Shown here piece after piece: positions 34,676 to 43,155 of a stretch of DNA of 64,000 nucleotides. The stretch's first letter is position 1. Every line of letters begins with the position of its first letter. Origin of the DNA: Thalassoglobus neptunius. Its GTDB lineage: Bacteria; Planctomycetota; Planctomycetia; Planctomycetales; Planctomycetaceae. The notes under the pieces were generated by a model. The model was not told the origin of the DNA. It made no database searches and saw only the letters and a list, made by a program, of their open reading frames with translations. The translations under genes and the position numbers were made by a program. The stretch is taken from assembly GCF_007859735.1 (NCBI RefSeq), contig NZ_SIHI01000001.1, positions 2,716,884 to 2,780,883 of the forward strand, given 5' to 3'.

Positions 34676-36309
34676 GGGTAGTCCTTTGCCTGTTGATCCC
34701 AAAAGTCCCACATCGTCTTCTGTGCGTACTGAGCTACGTGCTGCTCACGCTCCGTTAGGGGACTCGCCACACCCAGTTGCTTGCCCTCAGTGCGAAGATT
34801 CTCGTCTTCGATGTCTGGGTCGAGTTCCGCCTGACGCGCCCATGTATCCGCTGACAAGACTCCAGAGTCGTGCATGATCTCTTTGGCTTCCGCGTCTTCC
34901 TTGCGGTCTCTTTGAGCAACTTCGGGAGTCTCGATATCAATCAGGACGATCTGCTTCAGTTGAGACAATCCCTTCTCGGAATCGATGCCGTACCGTTGAT
35001 ACCGCCCCTGAGCGCAGTAGATGTCGAACATCTTCCAGAGGATTTCTCGAAAGTGCTTCGAGTAGAACCGCTGATCCTTTTCCCTTGCCCGCGTGAACGG
35101 GCCTTCGGCGACTTGTGCAGACGCCAGGTTGTTGTTTGACGCATCGCCGGAAATCATGAACTCCGGCATCGCCCACTTCGCACCAATGCGCCGAGCCGCT
35201 AGGGATGAAACGATTTCAAAGCCAGCATTCCGATCTGACCCCATCGGACCGGGCACGTAGTCCTTTCCCTTCGTAACCGAGAGCACTGTTCCTGGTCGAA
35301 CCGTCCGGCCTGATTCCTCCCGAAGACCGCCGCCAGACGATTTCATGTTCCGTTTGTGGTCAGCGAGCTTTCCAACCTCAACAGCCATTTGTTGCTGAGA
35401 CGCTTCGACATACTTCTCAATCCACGCGATCGCGGCCTGATTCGATGCCCCGTGGACCATGTTTCGAATGAGCTTCGCATCCTGCACAATCTGAGGCGCC
35501 ACGTTGAAGAAGTCCGACATGCCCCTCTTCACTGGCTGCCGCACATTCCGCTTGATGTGGTGCGCCATCGCGACATGGTGAAACCTTGCTTTCGCAGCGT
35601 TCTCCGCCATGAAATACTGGTAGTCGGTCTGCGACTCACTCCAGTCCACAAGATAGCCCAACGGCTTTGTGACGTCCGATTCCAAATTCTGGACACCGTA
35701 TCGCCACGACGTTCCCTTCAGCCCCAACTTGTTATCAACGTCACGACCAACATGCTCACCTTCACAGCAGTATTCCGGCTCAATGATCCTCGCATCGACA
35801 CCGTGCTTTCCCGGACTCAATGCCAAGAATGCTTCGCCGTCCTCCCGCGAACCGTTGTGCAGGTCACTTTCCAGACCGCCTTCAGCCCAGCCGTTGCGGT
35901 CCATGAATTCTTCCATGTCCGCTTGAAGCTGATCGATCAAAGCGTCATAGCGACGATTGCCACGCTCTTTCGACTTCACCTCATAAGAGAAGCCCCCGGC
36001 AATGACGTAGTCTTCCAGACGATCCTTCACAGCAGACGCCATGGAAGCGACCGTCGCTACCATCCGGCACTCTTCTCTGTGAATCGAGTGCATCATCCAT
36101 GTGTACCAGAACGGACGGAAATCGCCCCCTTGATACATCAGGTTTGTGGAAGCCCGTCCCCATCCGGAAGACTCACCTCGCCAATCGACACCACCCCATG
36201 TTGGTGTCAGATAGTCCAAAGGATCTGTGACCGCACCGCCCCCTCCCAACGCTTCCCGAAGTTGGTCGCGTTTCTCAAGAATGGCATCTTGATGGCTGTG
36301 TAGAGTCAC
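34672..36309 (-). CDS. Portal protein
   Basis: 545 residues from a GTG about 16 bases after a terminator. It has the portal features of lambda-type phages: an N-terminal clip region, a middle with MAHHIKRNVRQPVKRGMSDF (portal crown/stem signature) and a C-terminal RREREKDQRF-like helix (FTRAREKDQRFYSKHFREIL). The portal is the dodecameric ring through which DNA is packaged. The coupled protease/scaffold downstream confirms the head module. Confidence 0.88.
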   Translation of the reverse strand: MTLHSHQDAILEKRDQLREALGGGGAVTDPLDYLTPTWGGVDWRGESSGWGRASTNLMYQGGDFRPFWYTWMMHSIHREECRMVATVASMASAVKDRLEDYVIAGGFSYEVKSKERGNRRYDALIDQLQADMEEFMDRNGWAEGGLESDLHNGSREDGEAFLALSPGKHGVDARIIEPEYCCEGEHVGRDVDNKLGLKGTSWRYGVQNLESDVTKPLGYLVDWSESQTDYQYFMAENAAKARFHHVAMAHHIKRNVRQPVKRGMSDFFNVAPQIVQDAKLIRNMVHGASNQAAIAWIEKYVEASQQQMAVEVGKLADHKRNMKSSGGGLREESGRTVRPGTVLSVTKGKDYVPGPMGSDRNAGFEIVSSLAARRIGAKWAMPEFMISGDASNNNLASAQVAEGPFTRAREKDQRFYSKHFREILWKMFDIYCAQGRYQRYGIDSEKGLSQLKQIVLIDIETPEVAQRDRKEDAEAKEIMHDSGVLSADTWARQAELDPDIEDENLRTEGKQLGVASPLTEREQHVAQYAQKTMWDFWDQQAKDYP

Positions 36310-36324
36310 TTCGGTCCGGCCAAT

Positions 36325-36358
36325 AAAAAAGGCAGTCACACAGAATTGCGTGACTGCC
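36325..36358 (-). terminator. Second box-terminator just upstream of the portal gene
   Basis: GGCAGTCAC (36331-36339) pairs with GTGACTGCC (36350-36358), with six T on the minus strand. Its 5' flank, CTGCCCACGGCAGTC, carries the same box as the RNA cassettes. It lies in tandem behind cassette C with no promoter between them. Confidence 0.8.
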
Positions 36359-36377
36359 GTGGGCAGATGTTCTCAAC

Positions 36378-36469
36378 AAAAAAAGACGGCCTCTCGTAAT
36401 GAGTGACCGTCGTAGACAGTTGTGTTCTTGCTCAGATCAACAAGAGTTGCAGCGATCTGGAATTATCCC
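36378..36469 (-). ncRNA. Small structured RNA cassette, copy C
   Basis: About 92 nt on the minus strand. The internal hairpin is TCTTG/CAAGA (36426-36430 with 36441-36445). The box is diverged (CTGTCTACGACGGTC), and an 11-bp terminator (36385-36395 with 36401-36411) carries seven U. Sequence outside the box and terminator differs from copies A and B, yet the order of parts is the same. Confidence 0.62.
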
Positions 36470-36475
36470 TAACTG

Positions 36476-36505
36476 ATTGTGCGCGAGTCTTCAAAAACGT
36501 GTCAA
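36476..36505 (-). promoter_or_regulatory. Promoter of RNA cassette C
   Basis: A consensus -35 TTGACA (36500-36505), 18-base spacer ending GCG, and -10 CACAAT (36476-36481). It starts seven bases after the stop of the 36512-36886 gene. Confidence 0.62.
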
Positions 36506-36511
36506 TAGTTT

Positions 36512-36886
36512 TTACTCCGCCGAGACGACCGTGACTGTTGTGTCGCTCCCCGTGGTCAATTTCAATCGACACCTTTGACTGGAGAACGTCCCGACAATCT
36601 CTTTGCTCGAATTGTTGGAGATGGCCACTGCGCTGATGTCTTCGCAGTCCACCCAAACGTCATTCAATGGATCATACTCCTGAACCGTCACACTGACCCC
36701 ACCGTTTGAGCAGAGCACTCGAAATGAGCGGCCAGGATCAAACTCTGTGCAATCGCCCGCAGTTGTTGACACGGTGACCTCCTTCACCGCTTCAAACCGC
36801 AGTGTGATGTCTGCCGTCACTGGCCAATGCAACGCAACCAGAACGAAGCCAACACTAAGGAGCAAGTACGTATTCGCGTTTTTCAT
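36512..36886 (-). CDS. Small secreted beta-rich protein
   Basis: 124 residues with a clear signal peptide (MKNANTYLLLSVGFVLVALHWPVTA). The mature part is strand-rich with a Cys quartet (GDCTEF, VLCSNG, VDCEDI, QRCRL), suggesting two disulphides. It overlaps the end of the large adhesin gene by 32 bases. It could be an adhesin partner. No family was recognised. Confidence 0.7.
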   Translation of the reverse strand: MKNANTYLLLSVGFVLVALHWPVTADITLRFEAVKEVTVSTTAGDCTEFDPGRSFRVLCSNGGVSVTVQEYDPLNDVWVDCEDISAVAISNNSSKEIVGTFSSQRCRLKLTTGSDTTVTVVSAE

Positions 36887-39800
36887 GAGCGATTTCCTTT
36901 CGTTTTCTAAGAGAGTCCCAGTCAATCGCTCCGAATCGAAGCAACAGATTCCGCAAACGCCTTCCGTCTGGGTTGACCGCCAAGACATTCACCGTCACGT
37001 CGACAGTGTCATCTGGAGTGCTCCCTACACTGCTATCGTCGACGTTGATCGTGACGTTCAAGACCGGATTCGTGTCGAAATCGAGAGACGTCTCCGCCCG
37101 AATGTAGAGATCGTTTCCGACAAGTTCGAAGTCGTCGGCGTCGTCTCCCGTCAGAGACAGCGTGTTCGTGCCCTCTCCGTCATCGGTGATAGTCACCGCC
37201 CCGATATAGAACCGGGTGTCGAATTCCATCCCCTCAGAAACCGTGCCAACCGCCTGAGCGAATTCGATTGTTGGAGCAGTGTTGACGTATTCCAGAACAG
37301 TCACCGTCACGTCGTAGGTATCGTCCGGAGTTGACCCGACTGACGAGTCGTCCACGTTGATTGTGACTGTCAACGATGGGTTCGAATCATAGTCCAGCGT
37401 TTCGTCGGCACTGATGTAGAGCGTGTTCGATTCAATCTCGAACATCGACGCATCAGTGCCCGTCAAGCTAAGTGTGTTCGTCCCTTCTCCGTCGTCAAAA
37501 ATCGTAATGGTCCCCACTTCGATCCGGCTGGCCGTCGAAGCGTTCTCGGAGATCTCCGTCAATGACTGCGTGAAGTCCAGGCTCGGTGCTGTGTTGCTTC
37601 CGGAAGAATACTCGAACGCACCGATCGCATCGGTGCCATCTCTCAGAAACTCGTCATACCCGCTTCCGTCTGGACGTGGTCGATGTGTTCGGTAGACCAG
37701 CCCGGCTGGCAGTTTCTCTAACGCCGGAGAATCTGATGCAGGCATCCCGTCAGAGCCGATCTTGAGATCGGCCGTCGTGTAGTTCGTCGCGGCAAACAAC
37801 CCACTTTCAAAATCCCCGTCCTCCTGGATGTTGAACGCGAGATATCTTTCGCCGTTCTTGACGATGTCCCCGCCTGAGTCCTCGGACGCAGGATCAAACG
37901 CCTGCCAGACATTCGCCATCCAGACATCGTCAGAAGTTGAATCTGCAAGCGTGTATTTCCAGTAGACCCTCTGACCTCCAACGCACGTATTGCCAACGTA
38001 GTTGAAATTGTGCGTGTCGAGATTAAACGCCCCCGCCTGAGACGCATTCGGCAGATTTAACCAGGCATTGTTCACCATGCACGAATCGTAAAGCCCGCCC
38101 GCAATCCCCTGAATCAGCAGGTGCTGAAGATCGGACGTGTTCGTCGATCCATTGGGAAGATTGTGCTGATAGACACAATCCAGCATCATGTAGTTGTATT
38201 GAGGGGCTGTACTGACAGATCCGTCCACATGAGCGAACCATTGAGCCATCGCATCGCAGTGAGCGTCGAAGCGAGTCCAAACTGAAATCGGGGATGTCTT
38301 CGCATCAGCCCAGGTGAACGCTCCAGACCCCGAAGCGTTCTCGGCAGTCACAAATCTTGCTCCCAGATAGCCCCCCAAGTCCGCAGGCTTGTTGGCTGCG
38401 TACGTGGCAGTGGCTGTCCAGTCGGTCTGATCATTCACCCAGTCGACAACTTCGTCGATCGTGATCGCTTCGTCGTATCCTTCGGCTGGCTTCGAATCCG
38501 GAGTCCCACGGAGAAAGACCAGTGTTAAATCTGCCGATCCCGATGACTTGAGGATGATCCCTCCGTCCGGTTGCCAGTCTTCAACCATCGGATCGGAATC
38601 TTGATCGGTATACCCTGACGCGCCCCCTGAACCGAACTTCTCCACACTGGCGGTTGCATCGCCGCCTGTGTACTGAATCTGAATCGACTCATAACCTGTG
38701 ATATACAGGTCTGGCTGACACGCTTGGACTCGTGTGCCAATCATCTGGCGTGTTGCAGCCCCATCACGAACCGATTCCAGCATCGAATCGTGAGTCGAGT
38801 TTGCCGCAATGATGCCGTCATAGACCTCATGCCAATAGCAGAGTTCCGTTCCGTAAGTGAACGGACTCAACTGAATCGACGCCTGAAGCGGTTGCCCGTC
38901 TGAACCAATCGGAAACAAACCGTCGGAATGGTAAAACTCACATTCTGTGAATGTGTGGTAACAGAGCCCCCCACGCCCAGGAATTGCAATCTTATAATCG
39001 AACCGCAGCCCTTTAATTTGCAGTCGCCAGACATCGAAATCGGCGTAGGGTCCGGTGGTTTCCGGGTAGTTCGAACCGTCTGTTGTGTAGGTGATATCGT
39101 CGTTCGTGACTCCGTCATCGAGTTCCAGCAAGATTCCCGCTGTATTCTCAACCGCTGCGCCACCCGTATCAAAAATCTGCGTTCCCGCCATCAGTTTGAC
39201 GATCCCACCATTCACCCCACAGGCCGTGAACCCTTCATCGATCGTTTTGAACGGACTTCCTGAAGATCCGTCACCACTGGAGACAACATCCCCGTCTACG
39301 TAGTACGTCGTCGGTGTGGAAGAGAGCTTGTGAAGGTGGATCGGTTCCCACCATGGATCAGACGTCAGGTCGACACCATTGATCGCCACACTTGAGAGCG
39401 TCTGGAAGTTCGGATCGTTGGCGGTGACTGTCGCAGCGACATCGTAGACTCCTGCCGGAAGACTTGCTGGGATCTCGCACCAGTAGGCGAGCTGATACCG
39501 CGTCGTTCCATCTGCATTCACTCCCACTGTTCTCACCGTGGGAGTTGTGACTGTGACCGTGTTGCCGTTCCCGCTCGATTTGTCCCGCAACATGAATTCG
39601 ACCTGTCGAATGCCTCCGTGGGCATAACAGGCGACACCCGCCCAATAATCCTCATCATCTTTCACAACCTGACAGAATTCCGAACCGACCCAGCGGCAGG
39701 TTGGTCTCTTGGCTGTTCTCGCTTCAAACGTCGGCAAAGTCTGTGTCGACGCTCCCGTCATGTCGAGAGTCGGTTCACTGACTCCCGTCACGTCTGCCAC

Positions 39801-41486
39801 GGTGAAGTCCACGTCGAACGAATAGGTCGCATCTTCGTCCGAATCTGACGTGATCGTGACGGTTCCTGATCTCGCCCCTTCGCTGTTCGGAGTCAGTCGG
39901 AAACGGTAGATTCCATGGCCACCATTCGCCATCGAGTCTGACGAAAACGCTGACGATCGATCCCACGCAAGATCCCCAGTCACCTCGATGTTGGAGACAG
40001 TCAGCCCCATTGTCGAGTTGCTCACGTCCGACTCGATCTTGACCGGCATGTCTGGATTGCTTCCAAGCGGAACCGTCGACGGAACAGTGATCGTTCCTCC
40101 GTTGGCAACTTCCACTCCGTAAATCGAGACCTTGATGTCTTTCGAGAAAGCAGGTTGCTCGAATGGCGGTTCCTCATCGAGCACCGTGTACCCGGTTGCT
40201 GTATGGATGGTCGCATTCCCCATCGGATCGACCAATTGCCCTGACGCCGTATCAAACAGGAAGATTGCGATTGGTTCGGCGTATGTATCCAACCCCTTTC
40301 CGACGCCACCCGACCCGCCATCGTAGAACTCAGAAGTCGTCGCAGAGTGGTAGGTGTCGTAGACCGCGATCGCCGCCAGTTTGCCATTGAAGCCACCAAA
40401 CTTGATTCGACCTGTGGGCGTCGTCGTTTGAGGTGTCCCCTGTGAGATGTTTCCGCTGTCATCCATCGCGGACCATGTCCGCCCGACTTCACCGACATCC
40501 ATCCCCGATCGGTAAAACATATGCCAAGTATCATCGACAGCAACCTGAGAGTTCGTCCAGATTGACGAAGTCGTATGACCAGCATGCCCGTATGTATTCC
40601 CATCTGCTTCGACGCCAAGGATCACCTTGGTGCTTCCTCCGAGAGTCCCGTCTTCCGTGGCAATGGCTTGCGGTCCGTCACCAGCAACGTCGTCAATCTG
40701 CGCCCACGCGACAAACGTGTATTGGCCTGAAACAACAGGGGCATCGAGCAGTGTTCTCGGAAGGCTCACCTCGATATCCGTTGACGTCGTCACGCTCGCC
40801 ACACCGTACTCGTAAGTCGGAGTCGCGTCGAACTCATCAACAACCAGATCGTCGATGAGTGAGTTTACCCCCGGAAGTGCGAATCCAATGTAGGTTCCAG
40901 TGTTCGCTGTGCTGTCGCTGTAAGTCTTCTTCAGGTCATCATCAACGTAGACTTTAATTTCATCATTCGAGTCCACTGTGATTCGAATGGTGTATGTGCT
41001 CGTCGTGTCGATAGTCAAAGAAACGACGTCTTGGCCAGCGATCGCTGTCTTTGTTTCGTCTACCAGGTAAAACTCATCATCGACTTGATCAAAATAGACT
41101 CCGATCGCATCCGTTCGGTCTGAATTGGAACGAATCCACACGAGCACCTCAGAACTCGAATACTGGAATCTCGAAGTGAATTCGATCTCCAAATTCGAGG
41201 TATTCATGTCGATGATCGCCTCTCCATTGGCGTCCAGACCTCTCAGCTTTTGGACACCTTGGTGAACGTCCATCCCGAACCCGTCCCCAGACGGATGCAG
41301 GTTTACCCACGGTGTCGTGTCAACTCCAGAGTTCCAGTAGTAATTCCCCGCTGGAACTGTGACGTCCCACGCATCAATCAGATACCGAACCGTGGTGTCG
41401 AACGAGTCCGTATAGAGATTCGCAGCATGCGCAGGACCGCACATCGAAAGAATTGCGAACAGGAATCCGAAGAGCTTGAGCTTCAT
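36855..41486 (-). CDS. Giant secreted adhesin-like protein with cadherin-like repeats
   Basis: 1543 residues. Signal peptide 1-21 (KLFGFLFAILSMCGPAHA). Two LamG/jelly-roll-like regions follow (about 25-210 and 240-420). Next are choice-of-anchor/Ig-like stretches and, near residue 730, a YVDG..GSSGSPFKTI motif opening a parallel beta-helix-like domain. Two tandem cadherin-like repeats lie near the C-terminus, each ending INVDDSSVGSTPDDT. The tail is basic. Planctomycetes encode many such surface proteins. A signal peptide is unexpected for a virion fibre, so lysogen surface display is more likely. Confidence 0.78.
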   Translation of the reverse strand: MKLKLFGFLFAILSMCGPAHAANLYTDSFDTTVRYLIDAWDVTVPAGNYYWNSGVDTTPWVNLHPSGDGFGMDVHQGVQKLRGLDANGEAIIDMNTSNLEIEFTSRFQYSSSEVLVWIRSNSDRTDAIGVYFDQVDDEFYLVDETKTAIAGQDVVSLTIDTTSTYTIRITVDSNDEIKVYVDDDLKKTYSDSTANTGTYIGFALPGVNSLIDDLVVDEFDATPTYEYGVASVTTSTDIEVSLPRTLLDAPVVSGQYTFVAWAQIDDVAGDGPQAIATEDGTLGGSTKVILGVEADGNTYGHAGHTTSSIWTNSQVAVDDTWHMFYRSGMDVGEVGRTWSAMDDSGNISQGTPQTTTPTGRIKFGGFNGKLAAIAVYDTYHSATTSEFYDGGSGGVGKGLDTYAEPIAIFLFDTASGQLVDPMGNATIHTATGYTVLDEEPPFEQPAFSKDIKVSIYGVEVANGGTITVPSTVPLGSNPDMPVKIESDVSNSTMGLTVSNIEVTGDLAWDRSSAFSSDSMANGGHGIYRFRLTPNSEGARSGTVTITSDSDEDATYSFDVDFTVADVTGVSEPTLDMTGASTQTLPTFEARTAKRPTCRWVGSEFCQVVKDDEDYWAGVACYAHGGIRQVEFMLRDKSSGNGNTVTVTTPTVRTVGVNADGTTRYQLAYWCEIPASLPAGVYDVAATVTANDPNFQTLSSVAINGVDLTSDPWWEPIHLHKLSSTPTTYYVDGDVVSSGDGSSGSPFKTIDEGFTACGVNGGIVKLMAGTQIFDTGGAAVENTAGILLELDDGVTNDDITYTTDGSNYPETTGPYADFDVWRLQIKGLRFDYKIAIPGRGGLCYHTFTECEFYHSDGLFPIGSDGQPLQASIQLSPFTYGTELCYWHEVYDGIIAANSTHDSMLESVRDGAATRQMIGTRVQACQPDLYITGYESIQIQYTGGDATASVEKFGSGGASGYTDQDSDPMVEDWQPDGGIILKSSGSADLTLVFLRGTPDSKPAEGYDEAITIDEVVDWVNDQTDWTATATYAANKPADLGGYLGARFVTAENASGSGAFTWADAKTSPISVWTRFDAHCDAMAQWFAHVDGSVSTAPQYNYMMLDCVYQHNLPNGSTNTSDLQHLLIQGIAGGLYDSCMVNNAWLNLPNASQAGAFNLDTHNFNYVGNTCVGGQRVYWKYTLADSTSDDVWMANVWQAFDPASEDSGGDIVKNGERYLAFNIQEDGDFESGLFAATNYTTADLKIGSDGMPASDSPALEKLPAGLVYRTHRPRPDGSGYDEFLRDGTDAIGAFEYSSGSNTAPSLDFTQSLTEISENASTASRIEVGTITIFDDGEGTNTLSLTGTDASMFEIESNTLYISADETLDYDSNPSLTVTINVDDSSVGSTPDDTYDVTVTVLEYVNTAPTIEFAQAVGTVSEGMEFDTRFYIGAVTITDDGEGTNTLSLTGDDADDFELVGNDLYIRAETSLDFDTNPVLNVTINVDDSSVGSTPDDTVDVTVNVLAVNPDGRRLRNLLLRFGAIDWDSLRKRKEIAHEKREYVLAP

Positions 41487-41502
41487 GGATCGAATCACTC
41501 CA

Positions 41503-42018
41503 TTATCTGGATTCACTTTGTCCGCTGTCATTGAGATCGGACATCCGAGATTCCCGAAGTCGCAGCAATTCAGCCCGTGCTTCATGGATTGTGGCGCCAC
41601 TCTCGGCAAGCTGTGTGTTGTTCCGCTCAAGTGCGATCGTGTTGTTGTCAAGAGCCTGCTTGATTTCCATCGAATGTCGATCAGTCGTTTCCATCATCCT
41701 CTGAAAGAGTTGCTGGTGAGACTGGTGACACTCCCGTCCCATCACTCCGATCGTTTCTTCGAAGTGTGTCGCGATATCCTGTGTGCGAGACATCGCGGAC
41801 TCCTGGAGTTCCTTGTGCTTCACCATCGCGTCGTCCTGCAATTTGCCCCACGCTGAGAAGATCGATTGCGACCCCTTCCACAGTGCCCAAAAGACAAGAC
41901 CGGTCCAGACAATTCCGAACACCATCACATAGAAGAGCAGCCAGAACGCATCATCGCGCCCGGACGTGGTCGATTGAAGGTGATTCAGAACCTCTTGTAT
42001 CGAGACAGTGTGATCCAT
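41503..42018 (-). CDS. Membrane-anchored coiled-coil protein
   Basis: 171 residues. One strong membrane helix (FWLLFYVMVFGIVWTGLVFWALW, about 28-50) is followed by over 100 residues of coiled coil. TAATG overlap with the preceding nuclease-like gene indicates coupling. It could be a spanin- or holin-like lysis factor, or a scaffold for the exported enzymes. Function unknown. Confidence 0.72.
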   Translation of the reverse strand: MDHTVSIQEVLNHLQSTTSGRDDAFWLLFYVMVFGIVWTGLVFWALWKGSQSIFSAWGKLQDDAMVKHKELQESAMSRTQDIATHFEETIGVMGRECHQSHQQLFQRMMETTDRHSMEIKQALDNNTIALERNNTQLAESGATIHEARAELLRLRESRMSDLNDSGQSESR

Positions 42019-42536
42019 TACTCCACTTTCCTGGCGGTTCGAATTGTGAGAGTGGTCCCATCCAAGACCTTCGTGACGCGGCACGGAATCCTGACACCGT
42101 GCTTCTCGAAATAATCCAAAGAAAGAATTGCCTCCAAGTACGCTTCATCGTCTTCTGACTCTTTGAGAAGCCAGACGCCCGCTGTTGTTCCTGTCTGCTG
42201 TGCGTACCTTGCCGCCTGACCGAATGCCGCGTCCGCTTTCGCACACCATTCGACTTCCCAGCAAATCTCAGCCGCTGGATCATAGATATCCACCCGCTTC
42301 CCATTCGGGAGTCGATACTCGGCATGAACTTCTGCATCCAGTCGACAGACTTCTGTGCAGAGCCACTTGGACCATTGTACTTCACTGGCGCCAGCATGTG
42401 GTGGATCTTGTCCCTTGGGCAGTACGCCTGCTTTCTCTGCACCTGCAATGGTTCCAGCAACAGCCAACGTCAAGACAACCGTCTTCACCTGCCGCTTCGC
42501 ACGTTTCAGAAAGCTCTCTTTCTCGGAATCACTCAT
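42018..42536 (-). CDS. Membrane-anchored PD-(D/E)XK-like nuclease
   Basis: 172 residues. A basic N-terminus and helix (TVVLTLAVAGTIAGAEKAG, 20-38) precede a domain with RLPNGKRVDIYDP and then EICWEVEWCAKADAAFGQAARY. This spacing (Asp, then ExE/K, then QAxxYA) is typical of restriction-endonuclease-like folds. The usual ExK appears as EVE, so catalysis is uncertain. If exported, it would act on external or entering DNA. It is coupled to both neighbours by overlapping starts. Confidence 0.6.
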   Translation of the reverse strand: MSDSEKESFLKRAKRQVKTVVLTLAVAGTIAGAEKAGVLPKGQDPPHAGASEVQWSKWLCTEVCRLDAEVHAEYRLPNGKRVDIYDPAAEICWEVEWCAKADAAFGQAARYAQQTGTTAGVWLLKESEDDEAYLEAILSLDYFEKHGVRIPCRVTKVLDGTTLTIRTARKVE

Positions 42537-43155
42537 CAACGTTTAAGCCTCCATTCAACGCTTCAAAGAGCATTTGAGCCATCTCTTTGATCACTGCCCA
42601 CACCGCTCGGTACAGAATCGCCATCAAGATCGGCGGAATCGCTTCGTATCCTGAATCGGCTTGCATCGCTCGCAGGCAACGTCGTTTGCTCCAACCCTTG
42701 CGTCTCTGCCGTCCCTCCGGCGCGGTATAGAACAGCAGGCTGCCAGACAGCACTCTCCGCACTCTGTCTTCTTCGCTCACTGACTCCTGAGAGAAAGCAA
42801 AGCGACCAACAGCAGAAGCACCCAATCGATCGCCACTCACGGAAGACGACTTGGATTCTGATTCGTCCCATCGCACCACGATGGAAGCTCCCATCACCAA
42901 GTGGATCTCCGCGTGACCAGACCAAATATCGATCCTTTGAATATCAGGGTCTGGCCAAAATCGAGCGGTAATCTCGGCCTTGCTCTTCCAGGAGACTTGA
43001 ATCCTGTCCTCTTCGACTCGAATCTCCGGTACTGGGTCACCGTGCACCTTCAATCCGAACGTCTCGGTCAACTGCATCTCACCTGTAGCGAGAAACGCCC
43101 GAATGAGTTCCATTGGGCGTTTTGCGTTGGGAAAATTGAACTTGGTAGTAATCAT
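42529..43155 (-). CDS. Unknown protein with C-terminal membrane segment
   Basis: 208 residues. The first 110 residues are beta-rich (VSWKSKAEITARFWPDPDIQ). A basic linker (RQRRKGWSKRRCLRAMQ) leads to a hydrophobic C-terminus (PPILMAILYRAVWAVIKEMA). ATG overlaps the upstream protease stop (ATGA). It is part of the exported-enzyme operon. No family assignment. Confidence 0.68.
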   Translation of the reverse strand: MITTKFNFPNAKRPMELIRAFLATGEMQLTETFGLKVHGDPVPEIRVEEDRIQVSWKSKAEITARFWPDPDIQRIDIWSGHAEIHLVMGASIVVRWDESESKSSSVSGDRLGASAVGRFAFSQESVSEEDRVRRVLSGSLLFYTAPEGRQRRKGWSKRRCLRAMQADSGYEAIPPILMAILYRAVWAVIKEMAQMLFEALNGGLNVDE

